Part shown: positions 25,011 to 33,687 of the stretch, one piece after another
Position numbering within the stretch: position 1 is the stretch's first letter
Layout: each line of letters starts with the position of its first letter
Source: Bacillus sp. FJAT-26390
GTDB lineage: Bacteria > Bacillota > Bacilli > Paenibacillales > Paenibacillaceae
Direction: 5' to 3'
DNA: 64,000 bases
Assembly: GCF_001682865.1 (NCBI RefSeq)
Contig: NZ_MAQX01000001.1
Location: forward strand, 930,001 to 994,000
Program-made: the position numbers and the translations under genes
The notes under the pieces: model-generated
What the model was told of the DNA's origin: nothing
Seen by the model: only the letters and a program-made list of their open reading frames with translations
Database searches by the model: none

Positions 25011-26180
25011 ATGATGACAACAACAAATGATTTAGCAAAGAAACAACAACGTATCGCAATTATTGGGGCAGGTCCAGGCGGGTTGACGTTAGCCGGTATT
25101 TTGCAGCGTCATGGCATTAAAACGACCGTTTATGAACGTGAAGCTTCTTCAACCAGCCGCCAGCAAGGCGGTTCATTAGACATTCATCACGATTCCGGAC
25201 AAATCGCGCTGAAAGAGTTGGGATTAATTGAACAATTCGAAGCGCTCGCAAGATATGAAGGAGAAGACTTCCGCCTTCTCGACAAAACCGGCAAAGTCTA
25301 TTTGGATGAAGATGCCGATCCCGCAGTCGGCATTCGTCCCGAAATCGACCGAGGAGAGCTGCGCAAGCTTTTATTAAGCTCGGTTGACGCGGATTGCATT
25401 CACTGGGGGCATAACCTCATCGAAGCCATCTCCTTGGAAAATGGCAAGCATGAGCTTCATTTTGAGAATGGGCACGTGGATACCTTTGATCTTGTCGTAG
25501 CTGCTGACGGCGCCTTCTCCCGCATTCGTCCGCTTCTTACTGATTCCGCGCCTTCCTACACGGGACTTAGCATGGTTGAGCTCTATTTGAACAATGCCGC
25601 TGTCAATCATCCCGAGCTTACTACGTTAAATAAACGCGGGAAAATGTTTGCTCTCGCGGATCATAAGGGCATACTAGGACAACTGAATGGAGACGGACGC
25701 ATCTGCGTATATTTGGCTTTTCAAATTGAACAAGCGTGGCTGGATCAATGTGGCATTCCGTTTGACCAGCCCGAAGCGGCAAAAGAGCATCTGTTGCAGC
25801 ATTTCAGCGATTGGGACGAATCATTAAAAAATTATATTCGGTCCGCTGATGGACCTATGGTACCAAGACGCATCTATATGCTGCCCGTAGGACTTAAATG
25901 GACTCACAAACCGGGCGTTACGCTAATTGGCGATGCAGCGCATCTGATGTCTCCATTTGCTGGCGAAGGCGTAAACCTAGCGATGCAAGATGCCAAGGAG
26001 CTGGCTTTGTCCATCATCTCGATTAATGATATTAACGAGGCTGTCAAATCTTACGAGGATAAAATGTATGTCTATTCGTCCAAATCAGCAGAGGTATCAG
26101 ATGCGAATCTAAAGCTTTGCTTCTCTGAAAATGCCGCACCAAAAATGATGGAGCTGATGAATAGTTTTCATACGGAGTAA
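25011..26180 (+). CDS. TetX-like FAD-dependent monooxygenase
   Basis: 389 residues from ATG 25011 (GAGGTG ahead). FAD motifs of the para-hydroxybenzoate hydroxylase group are all present: AIIGAGPGGLTLAGIL at about 16-31, an RPEIDRGELRKLLL arginine segment near 112, a VVAADGAFSRIR DG-motif near 165, and TLIGDAAHLMSPFAGEGVNLAMQDA near 306. The text resembles TetX and related resistance-type monooxygenases, which hydroxylate tetracyclines or aromatic antibiotics. The substrate of this one cannot be told. It is controlled from a strong operator/promoter and followed by a TetR-type gene, a usual layout for an inducible detoxification enzyme. Confidence 0.85.
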   Translation: MMTTTNDLAKKQQRIAIIGAGPGGLTLAGILQRHGIKTTVYEREASSTSRQQGGSLDIHHDSGQIALKELGLIEQFEALARYEGEDFRLLDKTGKVYLDEDADPAVGIRPEIDRGELRKLLLSSVDADCIHWGHNLIEAISLENGKHELHFENGHVDTFDLVVAADGAFSRIRPLLTDSAPSYTGLSMVELYLNNAAVNHPELTTLNKRGKMFALADHKGILGQLNGDGRICVYLAFQIEQAWLDQCGIPFDQPEAAKEHLLQHFSDWDESLKNYIRSADGPMVPRRIYMLPVGLKWTHKPGVTLIGDAAHLMSPFAGEGVNLAMQDAKELALSIISINDINEAVKSYEDKMYVYSSKSAEVSDANLKLCFSENAAPKMMELMNSFHTE

Positions 26181-26234
26181 TGACTCGTGAAGCCTGAGGT
26201 TTACTAATTCATGCCGGCATGATATAAGGGAATT

Positions 26235-26906
26235 ATGGAAAATTCAAATCGTACCGTGATCAGTCGTCGTTCGCGGCCTGCCAAGGAGCCGCTAAGCAAA
26301 GATATCATCGTGAAAACCGCCTTGGAATTGTTGAAAAACGAAGGCTCTTCCGGTCTGAGCATGCGTAAAGTCGCCAAAGCGCTAGATACGGGACCTTCCT
26401 CGCTCTATGTATATGTAAAGAACCTTCAGGAGCTAAGTGCTTATGTGTATGACTATGGTTTAGGTGCTGTTGTGTTCCCGGATAGTAAGGATGGAACATG
26501 GAAATCGAATCTGTTCGATCTGCTGCGCTCCTATCTTACCGTACTCTTCGAATCCCCTGGAATCGCTGAGCTTTCGCTTACGACGATTCCAGTCGGACCA
26601 AACTCACTCGCCATTACGGAATATATTTTAGGGCGGATGCATGAAGGGGGAATCAGCTCTACGTCAGCGGCGTGGGGAGTCGATCTTTTGCTGCTTTATG
26701 CTTCGTCTGTAGCCTTCGAGCAATCGTCCCGCAACCATAAAGGAAACACGCTTGAAGCGCTTTCCGCATCGTACCAAACGGTAGATGTTTTAAAATACCC
26801 GATGATTGGCCGTTTAAAAGAGGAGCTGCTCTCCTCCGGGGGCGAGGAACGGTTTCGCTGGGGGCTGGAAGTGATCTTGCAAGGTATTATGTTTAGGCAA
26901 AATTAG
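26235..26906 (+). CDS. TetR-family transcriptional regulator
   Basis: 223 residues. The N-terminal helix-turn-helix is typical: KDIIVKTALELLKNEGSSGLSMRKVAKAL followed by GPSSLYVYVKNLQEL (about 19-62; shown here in two pieces). The C-terminal ligand domain is like that of regulators of drug-modifying enzymes and pumps. The gene lies 54 bases after the TetX-like gene in the same direction, so it is probably co-transcribed and represses the shared operator at 24923-24955. Confidence 0.85.
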   Translation: MENSNRTVISRRSRPAKEPLSKDIIVKTALELLKNEGSSGLSMRKVAKALDTGPSSLYVYVKNLQELSAYVYDYGLGAVVFPDSKDGTWKSNLFDLLRSYLTVLFESPGIAELSLTTIPVGPNSLAITEYILGRMHEGGISSTSAAWGVDLLLLYASSVAFEQSSRNHKGNTLEALSASYQTVDVLKYPMIGRLKEELLSSGGEERFRWGLEVILQGIMFRQN

Positions 26907-27278
26907 CTTTCTATATTTCGTGTACTGAACGAAAAAACCGTCTAATTGGTCATACCTCCGTCAAGTAGACAAATGAAAAAAAGCTAAGCAGTCAGCGCGC
27001 ATCGGTATTCAATCGGTGCGCGTTGTTTTATTCACTCCAGCCATATCCTGTTTGTTCAGAGCATATTTGACACCATTACCGTGGATTATGGAGAAACGAA
27101 ATTGATAAAGACAGAATTTGGCGCAGTACCCGCTGTTATGCATGCTCTAACCGCTTTTTATTTTTGGAAGCAGAGGAGCAAATTAAATATGGAGTAAGCC
27201 CATTAAAAGTTGTTTTCATTTTTAGGGTAAAGCTGTTACTATTATTCTGTTCTGTTACTTTGTTATGAATAAGGGGTT
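26907..27278. other. Spacer with terminator and a possible gene remnant
   Basis: A terminator lies at 26996-27022 (CGCGCATCG pairing with CGGTGCGCG, then a T-rich run). An open frame without start codon runs from about 27063 to 27197 (ITVDYGETK, then AVMHALTAFYFW), which could be the tail of a decayed membrane-protein gene; it was not identified. The rest holds no supported feature. Confidence 0.4.
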
Positions 27279-27764
27279 ATGCCAAAAATGACAATGGGAC
27301 TAGTGCAAACGCTCGAGAGAATCGAGACGAAGCTCGTTGGTTACACGGTAACGGCATCGTTAAATCAAGATCTAGAAGCTGGAATTATCGGAGGCTTACG
27401 CAATCAATTAGTTGACAGACGCCATGAGATTGCAAATCAATCAGATGATGCCGGGATCTACTTAGTCCAAGTTTATCAGGATTGCGAATGGACGCCAGAT
27501 GTGCCGTTCGTAAGCGTAGTCGCGGTAGAAGTAAGTGATTTCACCCACATACCCGAGGGATTTGTTACGCACACGATACCCGCCGGCAGCTATGTGAAGG
27601 TTACGCATATTGGACCGGAATCCCAAATCGGAAAAACTTATGATTCCATCCGAGATCAAGGGATCGACGGAGCACGGCCTTTTGATTTCGAATATTGGGG
27701 TTCTATTGACACCCTTGAGCAAGAAGAGAGCGCAATTGACATTTATCTGCCTATTGAAGCTTAA
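27279..27764 (+). CDS. GyrI-like small-molecule-binding protein
   Basis: 161 residues resembling the effector-binding domain of AraC/MerR regulators (GyrI/BacR fold) without a DNA-binding part. The pattern is an early ETKLVGYTVTA strand, a middle YLVQVYQD segment, an IPAGSYVKVTHIGP segment near 108 and a final FEYWGSI--IDIYLPIE. Such stand-alone proteins bind hydrophobic drugs or other small molecules; Escherichia coli GyrI is the named example. ATG 27279 is very close to AAGGGG, and ATG 27288 is an equally good start. Confidence 0.78.
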   Translation: MPKMTMGLVQTLERIETKLVGYTVTASLNQDLEAGIIGGLRNQLVDRRHEIANQSDDAGIYLVQVYQDCEWTPDVPFVSVVAVEVSDFTHIPEGFVTHTIPAGSYVKVTHIGPESQIGKTYDSIRDQGIDGARPFDFEYWGSIDTLEQEESAIDIYLPIEA

Positions 27765-27771
27765 AAAAAGG

Positions 27772-27806
27772 AATCGCGTAAATGCGCGTTTTCTTTTTTT
27801 TTTATG
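27772..27806 (+). terminator. Weak terminator after the GyrI-like gene
   Basis: A short CGCG/CGCG stem flanked by A residues on the left is followed by TTTTC and a run of nine or more Ts. Confidence 0.45.
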
Positions 27807-28010
27807 CGTCATAAGAGCGGAATCGATCAATCTGTTGCGTTTGTCGTTTCACTCACGTGCTGCTAGATAATTCATCGGATATGTGCAGCAGTGTTTGCTT
27901 CGCATGGAGAAGTAACGTTAGCTGAACGACATATATGGCTCAAAAAAAGTCGTTGCGGGCATCTATCGGATGGAGGATAATGGAAGTATTTCATTCTAGG
28001 AGGTGTACGA

Positions 28011-30509
28011 ATGAAGGAACAAGCAGGCAATCGGAATGCCCCGGAGAAACGGCCTCAGGTAAAGCAAACAAATGAAACCTCCAGCATGCAGCCTGCAAGT
28101 GGTTTACCTATGATACAAGCGATGGCAGCCTCGAACCTTTCGCAAGCCCAGCTCCTAAGCTGGCAGCAGACGCTTGGAAACAGCCAGACACAGCAATTGA
28201 TGCAGCGAATGCCGTCACCGCAAGTCGTGACAAGGGATCGCGCCGAAAAATCATCCTTGCCCGGATCAACGCTTTCAACTGGCAGCTCGCGCGGTGTCGT
28301 GCAGCGCGTGTTATCGGAAATTCGGCCAAATGAAGACTTTAAATCAGATGAGAATCCCAATAACATTGCCATCTCTGACGTATTGATCGCAGGACGCACG
28401 CCTTCTCCTTTCACCGCAACAATGGGCGCCCACTCTACGGCTTGGGTAGCTCATCTTGATGCGGTTCGCCGGCAGTTGATCGGTTATCTCCTTGATGAAG
28501 CATGCAAATATATCATTAATTTTGCCAAAGCACAGCAAGCATCGCCGCTGCTTCGGCTATCGGCCCACTTGGAGGAAGCCCATAAGAAAAAGCTCGATGA
28601 TGCGAATATAGGTCTAAATACGGCGGTTTCAAACGTCGAGCCTTTCTGTGATGAAAAGAATATCATCGATTCTTTTTCCGTTATCGTGCAGCTGCAGAAG
28701 CTTATAAGCGCGCTCTTGACTTTCGTTAATTACCTGCCCATGGCAACGGTAGCTGGCGGAAATCCGGGAGGAAACGGCGAGGGCTCGGCGAGGGAATTAT
28801 TAAATTTGTACGAATCCGCGTCTTCGGCGAACGAGTTTATCGAAGGTGCGGAAGAAGAAAAAAAGAACGCAGAGAGTATGATGGAAACCGAGGATAATGC
28901 GGAACTGGCAGAGGAGAGCATACAAGAACACGAGCGGACCATTCAATATTACGAAAAGGTACTCGCCGACATCAAGAAGGATAACAAGGCGGTAGACCTT
29001 AAGAAGAAGCCTCAGCTCAAAACGAAGGTGCAGAATCAGCTTCGCAAGCTGTTTGCCGCCGAGACGCCGGGCGTATTCGCGCAGTCCCGCGTTAACAGTC
29101 AGAATCCGGTATTGATCTGTGAAGTATGGGCGCTCGGCTTGCAGCATTTTCTTGATACAATCAGAGTTGCTTATCCATACTCCTATGAGTTTTCTGAATG
29201 GAATCAAGAGAAACAACTGACCGAAGAGCTTCGGCTGCTGCTTATCCGGCAAAATGACGCCGAAGAGGTTGAACAGAACTTTAAGCTATCCGGCAGCAAT
29301 GATGAGGCCTATCAAATCATATACGATTTGCTGCGCGGCAAACGCGCCTTCCAAAATCTTGGCGGGACCAATAATGTGCCGATCGAGGATGTGCTGGCCA
29401 AACAAGCAGAACCTGTGGCAGTAGCCATCGGTCCATCCGATTTTATTAGCGAAAACAGCGGAACGCTCATGAGTACCGTTTTCCTTGATGAGAGTGGAAA
29501 AATTGGCGATGTACTTATTAAAGGCCGTTCGAAAAGCCCATTTTCCAGCACCGAAGGGATGGGGGCCCATTCAACCGCATGGACCGCCCATATCGATGCC
29601 GTCCGTACCACGATGACGGGCAAGACGCCCAAAGCAGCTGCAAGAGCTTTGGAAAGCTTAGCACTTGAAGCATTTGCTTCATCAGCCTATACGGTACTGA
29701 AGGATCAGGTAGACGGCAAACAGGCTCATATGCTGGGTGAAGCGGAAGGATGGCTGCGTAAGCTTCTTGATCAAGAAATCGATTTCAGCAATTTGCAATC
29801 AGTTATTGCGCATCTTCAGCAGCTTATCTATGCTTACTTAGATTTCGTGAACGTAACGCCGCTTAGCACGGTGGTCACCGGAGGCGTCCCTGGCGGCCGA
29901 AACGAAGGCCGGCATCGCAAGCTGCTGCTGTCTTTTGAGGATAACCAGCCCATTGTCTCAACTAAACTGAAGAAGCAGCTTCAGGAGGCGCTTTACGGGT
30001 TATTTGATCCGAATGCAATCGACCGTTTTTCACCTGACTCCGATAAGAAAGGCGGGGACATTGACAATCTGGAAGCGAAAAAATGGCTCTATGGCTTGAA
30101 CACGCTGCTCCATACCTTGAAAGCTGCATATCCAAAAGCCTATAAAGCTGCTAATTTTGATGAATACATTCTGAATCAGCTTGATGCGCCCGTTGAAGTC
30201 GATATGGTTACGGAGCTCGATAGGAAGGAGCAGGAGAAGGAGGATAAAAAGGATCAGGACGTATTGCTGAGTGATTTGCAGGATAGAGAGACAATCTCCC
30301 AAGTGTTACGGGCAAGATCATGGAACATCGGACAAAAGGTGCAGGTAAGCGTCCCTTTCAAGGGCTTATATGATACTGGCTACATAAACGGCCGGCTGAA
30401 TGAGCATGATTTTACGGTAAAGGTACAGTTTATTAAAGAAAGTCCTCAATATATGCAAATGGTCGGTATGGATGTTTATCAAATCGATCAAGTTCGTGCA
30501 ATTGTTTAA
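28011..30509 (+). CDS. 832-residue protein with a tandem-duplicated unknown domain
   Basis: Not assigned to a known family. Residues 1-100 are low-complexity and polar; near 49-65 the segment LLSWQQTLGNSQTQQLMQR resembles the LQ..GN..V..L motif in N-termini of proteins linked to extracellular contractile injection systems. Two copies of one domain follow. Copy 1 (about 120-410) has DVLIAGRTPSPFTATMGAHS, FVNYLPMATVAGG and ALGLQHFLDTI. Copy 2 (about 500-745) has DVLIKGRSKSPFSSTEGMGA, FVNVTPLSTVVTGG and YGLNTLLHTL. Both contain H-S-T-A-W-x-x-H-x-D-A-V-R. A charged coiled-coil-like insert (about 270-330) occurs in copy 1, and a small beta-rich domain (about 765-832) ends the chain. There is no signal peptide. 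GGAGGTG precedes the ATG. No neighbour suggests its role. Confidence 0.75.
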   Translation: MKEQAGNRNAPEKRPQVKQTNETSSMQPASGLPMIQAMAASNLSQAQLLSWQQTLGNSQTQQLMQRMPSPQVVTRDRAEKSSLPGSTLSTGSSRGVVQRVLSEIRPNEDFKSDENPNNIAISDVLIAGRTPSPFTATMGAHSTAWVAHLDAVRRQLIGYLLDEACKYIINFAKAQQASPLLRLSAHLEEAHKKKLDDANIGLNTAVSNVEPFCDEKNIIDSFSVIVQLQKLISALLTFVNYLPMATVAGGNPGGNGEGSARELLNLYESASSANEFIEGAEEEKKNAESMMETEDNAELAEESIQEHERTIQYYEKVLADIKKDNKAVDLKKKPQLKTKVQNQLRKLFAAETPGVFAQSRVNSQNPVLICEVWALGLQHFLDTIRVAYPYSYEFSEWNQEKQLTEELRLLLIRQNDAEEVEQNFKLSGSNDEAYQIIYDLLRGKRAFQNLGGTNNVPIEDVLAKQAEPVAVAIGPSDFISENSGTLMSTVFLDESGKIGDVLIKGRSKSPFSSTEGMGAHSTAWTAHIDAVRTTMTGKTPKAAARALESLALEAFASSAYTVLKDQVDGKQAHMLGEAEGWLRKLLDQEIDFSNLQSVIAHLQQLIYAYLDFVNVTPLSTVVTGGVPGGRNEGRHRKLLLSFEDNQPIVSTKLKKQLQEALYGLFDPNAIDRFSPDSDKKGGDIDNLEAKKWLYGLNTLLHTLKAAYPKAYKAANFDEYILNQLDAPVEVDMVTELDRKEQEKEDKKDQDVLLSDLQDRETISQVLRARSWNIGQKVQVSVPFKGLYDTGYINGRLNEHDFTVKVQFIKESPQYMQMVGMDVYQIDQVRAIV

Positions 30510-30598
30510 ACCGAATTTTTCAATCGTCTATTTCGAAGTTATTGGCATATGCTCATGCGGCATTATGCCTTTTTTTCGCATTTATGTGTAATTCATAA

Positions 30599-30656
30599 TT
30601 GACACCATGTATGAAATAGATTACATTGTGTACATAATACTTTACTTGAAGTAAAG
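30599..30656 (+). promoter_or_regulatory. Promoter and palindromic operator of the membrane protein/HTH pair
   Basis: TTGACA (30599-30604) and TACATT (30622-30627) are 17 bases apart. A perfect palindrome, CTTTACTT-G-AAGTAAAG, lies at 30640-30656, just after the expected start site. It is well placed for autorepression by the HTH protein encoded at 31128. Confidence 0.6.
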
Positions 30657-30679
30657 ATTAGCAAACAGGAGGAGAAAAT

Positions 30680-31126
30680 ATGTCCTATCAGGAAAAGAAG
30701 AATATCGTGTCTCTAATGGGCAGCTTACTGGTATTTGTATTCTATTGTTTATATGTGTTCGACCGGTATCCACAAGCAACCCAAAATTCAACGGCTACCT
30801 TCAGCTTTTGGGCTTCCGTCATCTTAATCTTAATCCCGGTGTCGATAGTTGCCAAAATCATTATTTCAATCGTATTCAATATCATTTACCGGATAGCAAC
30901 GAATGAAAAAGAACCCTCATTTGCAGATGAACTAGACAAAATCATTGCGTTGAAAGCAACAAGAAATTCTCATTACGCGTTTGTCATTGGTTTTCTTCTT
31001 GCGATGGGATCGCTGGTCATGAGCATGCCGCCCTATATGATGTTCATCATCCTAATTTTCTCAGGCCTAATGTCAGAGGTGGTCGGCGTTATTACTCAGA
31101 TTTATTTTTATCGGAGAGGAGTCTAA
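30680..31126 (+). CDS. Small integral membrane protein, partner of the HTH regulator
   Basis: 148 residues with four hydrophobic segments (about 10-27, 39-66, 94-114 and 117-140) and a charged loop between the second and third. The layout matches DUF2178-type proteins, commonly encoded just upstream of a short Cro/C1-type HTH gene. AGGAGGAG precedes ATG 30680. One base separates its stop codon from the regulator's start. Function unknown; a membrane sensor that holds or releases the regulator is a reasonable guess. Confidence 0.7.
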   Translation: MSYQEKKNIVSLMGSLLVFVFYCLYVFDRYPQATQNSTATFSFWASVILILIPVSIVAKIIISIVFNIIYRIATNEKEPSFADELDKIIALKATRNSHYAFVIGFLLAMGSLVMSMPPYMMFIILIFSGLMSEVVGVITQIYFYRRGV

Positions 31127-31127
31127 G

Positions 31128-31355
31128 ATGGGCAAATTGCTTATTAGCAATAACATTCGTAAATTACGTTTTAACCATAATGAAATGACCCAGCAGCAGC
31201 TAGCCGAAAAAGCTGGCGTGACCCGGCAAACGATCGTAGCGCTTGAGCAAGGAAAATATGCGCCTTCTCTGGAACTGGCTTTTCGTATCGCTTTTGTCTT
31301 CAGCTTGCCGCTCGAAGAAGTATTTTTTATCGAAAATAAGGAGGAGTTTTTATAA
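31128..31355 (+). CDS. XRE/Cro-C1-family HTH regulator
   Basis: 75 residues, almost only the helix-turn-helix: IRKLRFNHNEMTQQQLAEK, VTRQTIVALEQGKYAPSLELA. It ends in a short hydrophobic tail (LEEVFFIENKEEFL). This matches the small YozG-type regulators paired with DUF2178-like membrane proteins. GGAGAGGAG lies before ATG 31128. The TAA stop overlaps the first codon of the next gene. Confidence 0.85.
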   Translation: MGKLLISNNIRKLRFNHNEMTQQQLAEKAGVTRQTIVALEQGKYAPSLELAFRIAFVFSLPLEEVFFIENKEEFL

Positions 31356-32320
31356 AAGCGATTGTTTGCACCCAATATGGAGCTTCGGAAGTTTTACAGC
31401 TGAAAGAAGTAGAGAAGCCCACACCCAACAATAATGAGGTAAGAATAAAAATATATGCAGCGGCAGTAACACCCTCGGACTGTGCTTTTCGCAAGGCAGA
31501 CCCTTTTATGATCCGACTTATTTATGGCCTCAGAAAGCCCAAATATTCGATATTGGGCGTTGAGCTCGCTGGGGAAGTGGATTCGGTAGGCAAAGAGGTA
31601 ACGTTATTCAAAAAAGGCGATCAGGTTTTTGGTGTAAGTCCAAACAGCTTTGGGGCTTATGCCGAGTACATGTGTTTGGCCGAAGATAAACCGCTGATCA
31701 CAAAACCAGCCAATGCGACCTATGAAGAAGCCGCTGCCGTCTGTGACGGCGCCTTGACTGCATTGATTTTCCTCAGAGATACGGCAAAAATTCAGCGCGG
31801 GCAAAAGGTATTGGTCAATGGCGCATCTGGCGCAGTAGGCGCTTATGCCGTTCAGCTTGCCAGGTTTTTCGGAGCAGAAGTGACCGGTGTATGCAGCACC
31901 AAAAACTTAGAATGGGTGAAGTCAATCGGAGCCGATAAGGTCATTGATTATACCAAAGAGGACTTTACTAAAAGCGGCCAGACGTATGATGTTATTTTCG
32001 ACGCGGTAGGCAAGCTTTCATTTTCAATATGCAAGGGCACGCTTAGCCAAAGAGGGATCTATCTCTCGACGGTACCGGCGCTTGGAACAATGCTTCAAAT
32101 GCTAAGGACTTCAAAGTTCGGAAGCAAAAAAGCCATGTTCACGGCCGCAGGCTTAAAGCAGAGCAAAGAAAATCTCGTTTTCCTCAAAGAGCTTTTTGAG
32201 ACGGGGAAAATAAAGGCTGTCATCGATAGACGCTATCGGATGGAAGAGGCAGCGGAGGCTCACAAATATGTAGAAAAAGGACACAAAAGAGGAAACGTCG
32301 TCCTAACTCCGCAACACTAA
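31352..32320 (+). CDS. Zinc-independent MDR alcohol dehydrogenase/quinone oxidoreductase with ATA as first codon
   Basis: 322 residues if read from ATA 31352. The N-terminus then reads KAIVCTQYGASEVLQLKEV, exactly how this family begins, and a strong ribosome site (AAGGAGGAG at 31338) lies 5 bases before it. The body has the GroES-like fold, GDQVFGV near 91, the NADP-binding VLVNGASGAVGAYAVQLA and VIFDAVGKLS. No zinc-ligand pattern is seen. There is no ATG, GTG or TTG between the last upstream stop and ATG 31508, which would remove 52 residues of the catalytic domain. A single G-to-A change from ATGA to ATAA would explain the ATA and also keep the stop of the upstream HTH gene. The gene may be translated weakly or be newly silenced. 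Confidence 0.78.
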   Translation: MKAIVCTQYGASEVLQLKEVEKPTPNNNEVRIKIYAAAVTPSDCAFRKADPFMIRLIYGLRKPKYSILGVELAGEVDSVGKEVTLFKKGDQVFGVSPNSFGAYAEYMCLAEDKPLITKPANATYEEAAAVCDGALTALIFLRDTAKIQRGQKVLVNGASGAVGAYAVQLARFFGAEVTGVCSTKNLEWVKSIGADKVIDYTKEDFTKSGQTYDVIFDAVGKLSFSICKGTLSQRGIYLSTVPALGTMLQMLRTSKFGSKKAMFTAAGLKQSKENLVFLKELFETGKIKAVIDRRYRMEEAAEAHKYVEKGHKRGNVVLTPQH

Positions 32321-32354
32321 GGTGCAATGCTTGTCATAACTGGACTTATAAATA

Positions 32355-32386
32355 AAGGTTGATCTTCATTGTCGAAGACCAACCTT
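32355..32386. terminator. Hairpin between converging genes
   Basis: AAGGTTG-A-TCTTC pairs with GAAGA-C-CAACCTT around a short loop. T-rich DNA follows on the minus strand, so it best serves the leftward hydrolase gene and perhaps the rightward oxidoreductase. Confidence 0.55.
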
Positions 32387-32442
32387 AAACAGCCCTGAAG
32401 CCGTCAATATCCCCAGTAACATCACATGCATTTTGATGCGTT

Positions 32443-33273
32443 TCATTTTACTGAACGATGACCGTTTAGCCCTTCCAAAAAAACATTTACTGCCTGATAA
32501 AAGCCGTTTACGTCGTCGGAATGGACACCGTGTCCGCATTGTTTAAAAACGGCAAGCTTGGTAAGAGGTCTTTGTGATACCATTCTCTCCGCCTCATCTA
32601 ATTGGAGTGCCCAGCTTTTTTGCCCGTGGACTAGCAGAATAGGGCAGGTCGAGGCAAGCCAGTCGCCCCAGTGATTTCCGTTTATGCCTTGGGTTGAGAT
32701 TGCCATCCCTGTGATATCAAATCGAAAGCCCCAACCTTTCTCATCCTCAAACGCGCTCTCAGAAAAGTAGTCAATGGCTCTAAACCCTGCATCGGCAAGC
32801 GCTTCTCTTAGATGCTGCAAGGATGCAGAGCGTTCCGGGAGGTTAACAACGTATGAGATATCGTGATTTAATTCTACGCCAATGTCCTCTACAATGACTG
32901 CGTCGACAAGCTCAGGATATCTGGCCGCAAATTGATAGGCATTAACCCCACCGAGCGAATGACCCAGTATCGTTACAGGGGTTCCTCCAAGTTCTTGATC
33001 AATAAAAGTGAAAATGTCCGCAATATAGCTCGCTCTCGAATAGTCTTTCTCAGGAGGATGCTCGCTCCAACCATGGCCGCGCTGATCTAAAGCGATCACC
33101 CGCCAATCGGCGAATTTGTGTGCGAGCTTAGCAAATTCTCTAGCATTACCCATGTGACCGTGCAGCAGCAGCAGTATCTTATGGCTGTCGCCTTCAAAAT
33201 CAAGATAGGAAAGGGTTAGATCACCCGATCTGAAAAATTTTCTAATGCCCAGTGGATGATAAGAATGCGTCAT
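32443..33273 (-). CDS. Alpha/beta-fold hydrolase
   Basis: 276 residues with a complete hydrolase core: LLLLHGHMGNAREF (oxyanion loop, near 33-46), VIALDQRGHGWSEHPP, nucleophile elbow ILGHSLGG near residue 105, acid region near ILLVHGQKSWALQ, and the catalytic histidine in FKQCGHGVHSDD near 255. It resembles epoxide-hydrolase/haloperoxidase-like esterases. No substrate is suggested by the neighbours. GGAGAG precedes ATG 33273. Confidence 0.85.
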   Translation of the reverse strand: MTHSYHPLGIRKFFRSGDLTLSYLDFEGDSHKILLLLHGHMGNAREFAKLAHKFADWRVIALDQRGHGWSEHPPEKDYSRASYIADIFTFIDQELGGTPVTILGHSLGGVNAYQFAARYPELVDAVIVEDIGVELNHDISYVVNLPERSASLQHLREALADAGFRAIDYFSESAFEDEKGWGFRFDITGMAISTQGINGNHWGDWLASTCPILLVHGQKSWALQLDEAERMVSQRPLTKLAVFKQCGHGVHSDDVNGFYQAVNVFLEGLNGHRSVK

Positions 33274-33427
33274 TTTGTGCTCTCCTTTTTTTTCAAAAGT
33301 TAGCTCCGAGTAAGCTGTGCTTATCTGGGATTGATTCTAATTGTAGAGCTTAATAGTGACAGCTCTTGTCATGAATATATAAAAAGGAGGGAAAAGAATT
33401 TTAAATGCATACTTATCCCTATAGTTG

Positions 33428-33456
33428 TTGAAACTAAAAAGCGAGTATGTTAAGAT
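33428..33456 (+). promoter_or_regulatory. Promoter of the ABC-F leader
   Basis: TTGAAA (33428-33433) and TAAGAT (33451-33456), 17 bases apart. The transcript would carry a leader of about 245 bases before the ABC-F start. Confidence 0.7.
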
Positions 33457-33568
33457 ACAGCTAATTCATGGAATGGAGTTGAAACGCATAATGTAATATT
33501 TCTTGCTATCTATATAAAACAATAAAACAAAAAACGCAGTTTATTTCGCGTGTTTTATTCTTTATATG

Positions 33569-33687
33569 CAAGAAAGTTACTTTATCTTTTCACTCAAACA
33601 ATATACCCATATCTAATCCCATAGTGGGGTTTGATTAACTGTATTTATTTGAGCTACAAGAAGGTAACTTTCTTGTAGCTTTTTTAT
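33569..33687 (+). promoter_or_regulatory. Transcription attenuator of the ABC-F gene
   Basis: A terminator hairpin, GCTACAAGAA (33653-33662) with TTCTTGTAGC (33670-33679) plus a T run, ends 25 bases before the gene. Its loop and right arm, GTAACTTTCTTG (33664-33675), are perfectly complementary over 12 bases to CAAGAAAGTTAC (33569-33580) farther upstream. The two pairings exclude each other, so the upstream copy is an antiterminator. This is the plan of antibiotic-induced attenuators of ABC-F resistance genes. A start-stop ATGTAA at 33491-33496 with GGAG ahead may be the ribosome-stalling point, but that is uncertain. Confidence 0.8.
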
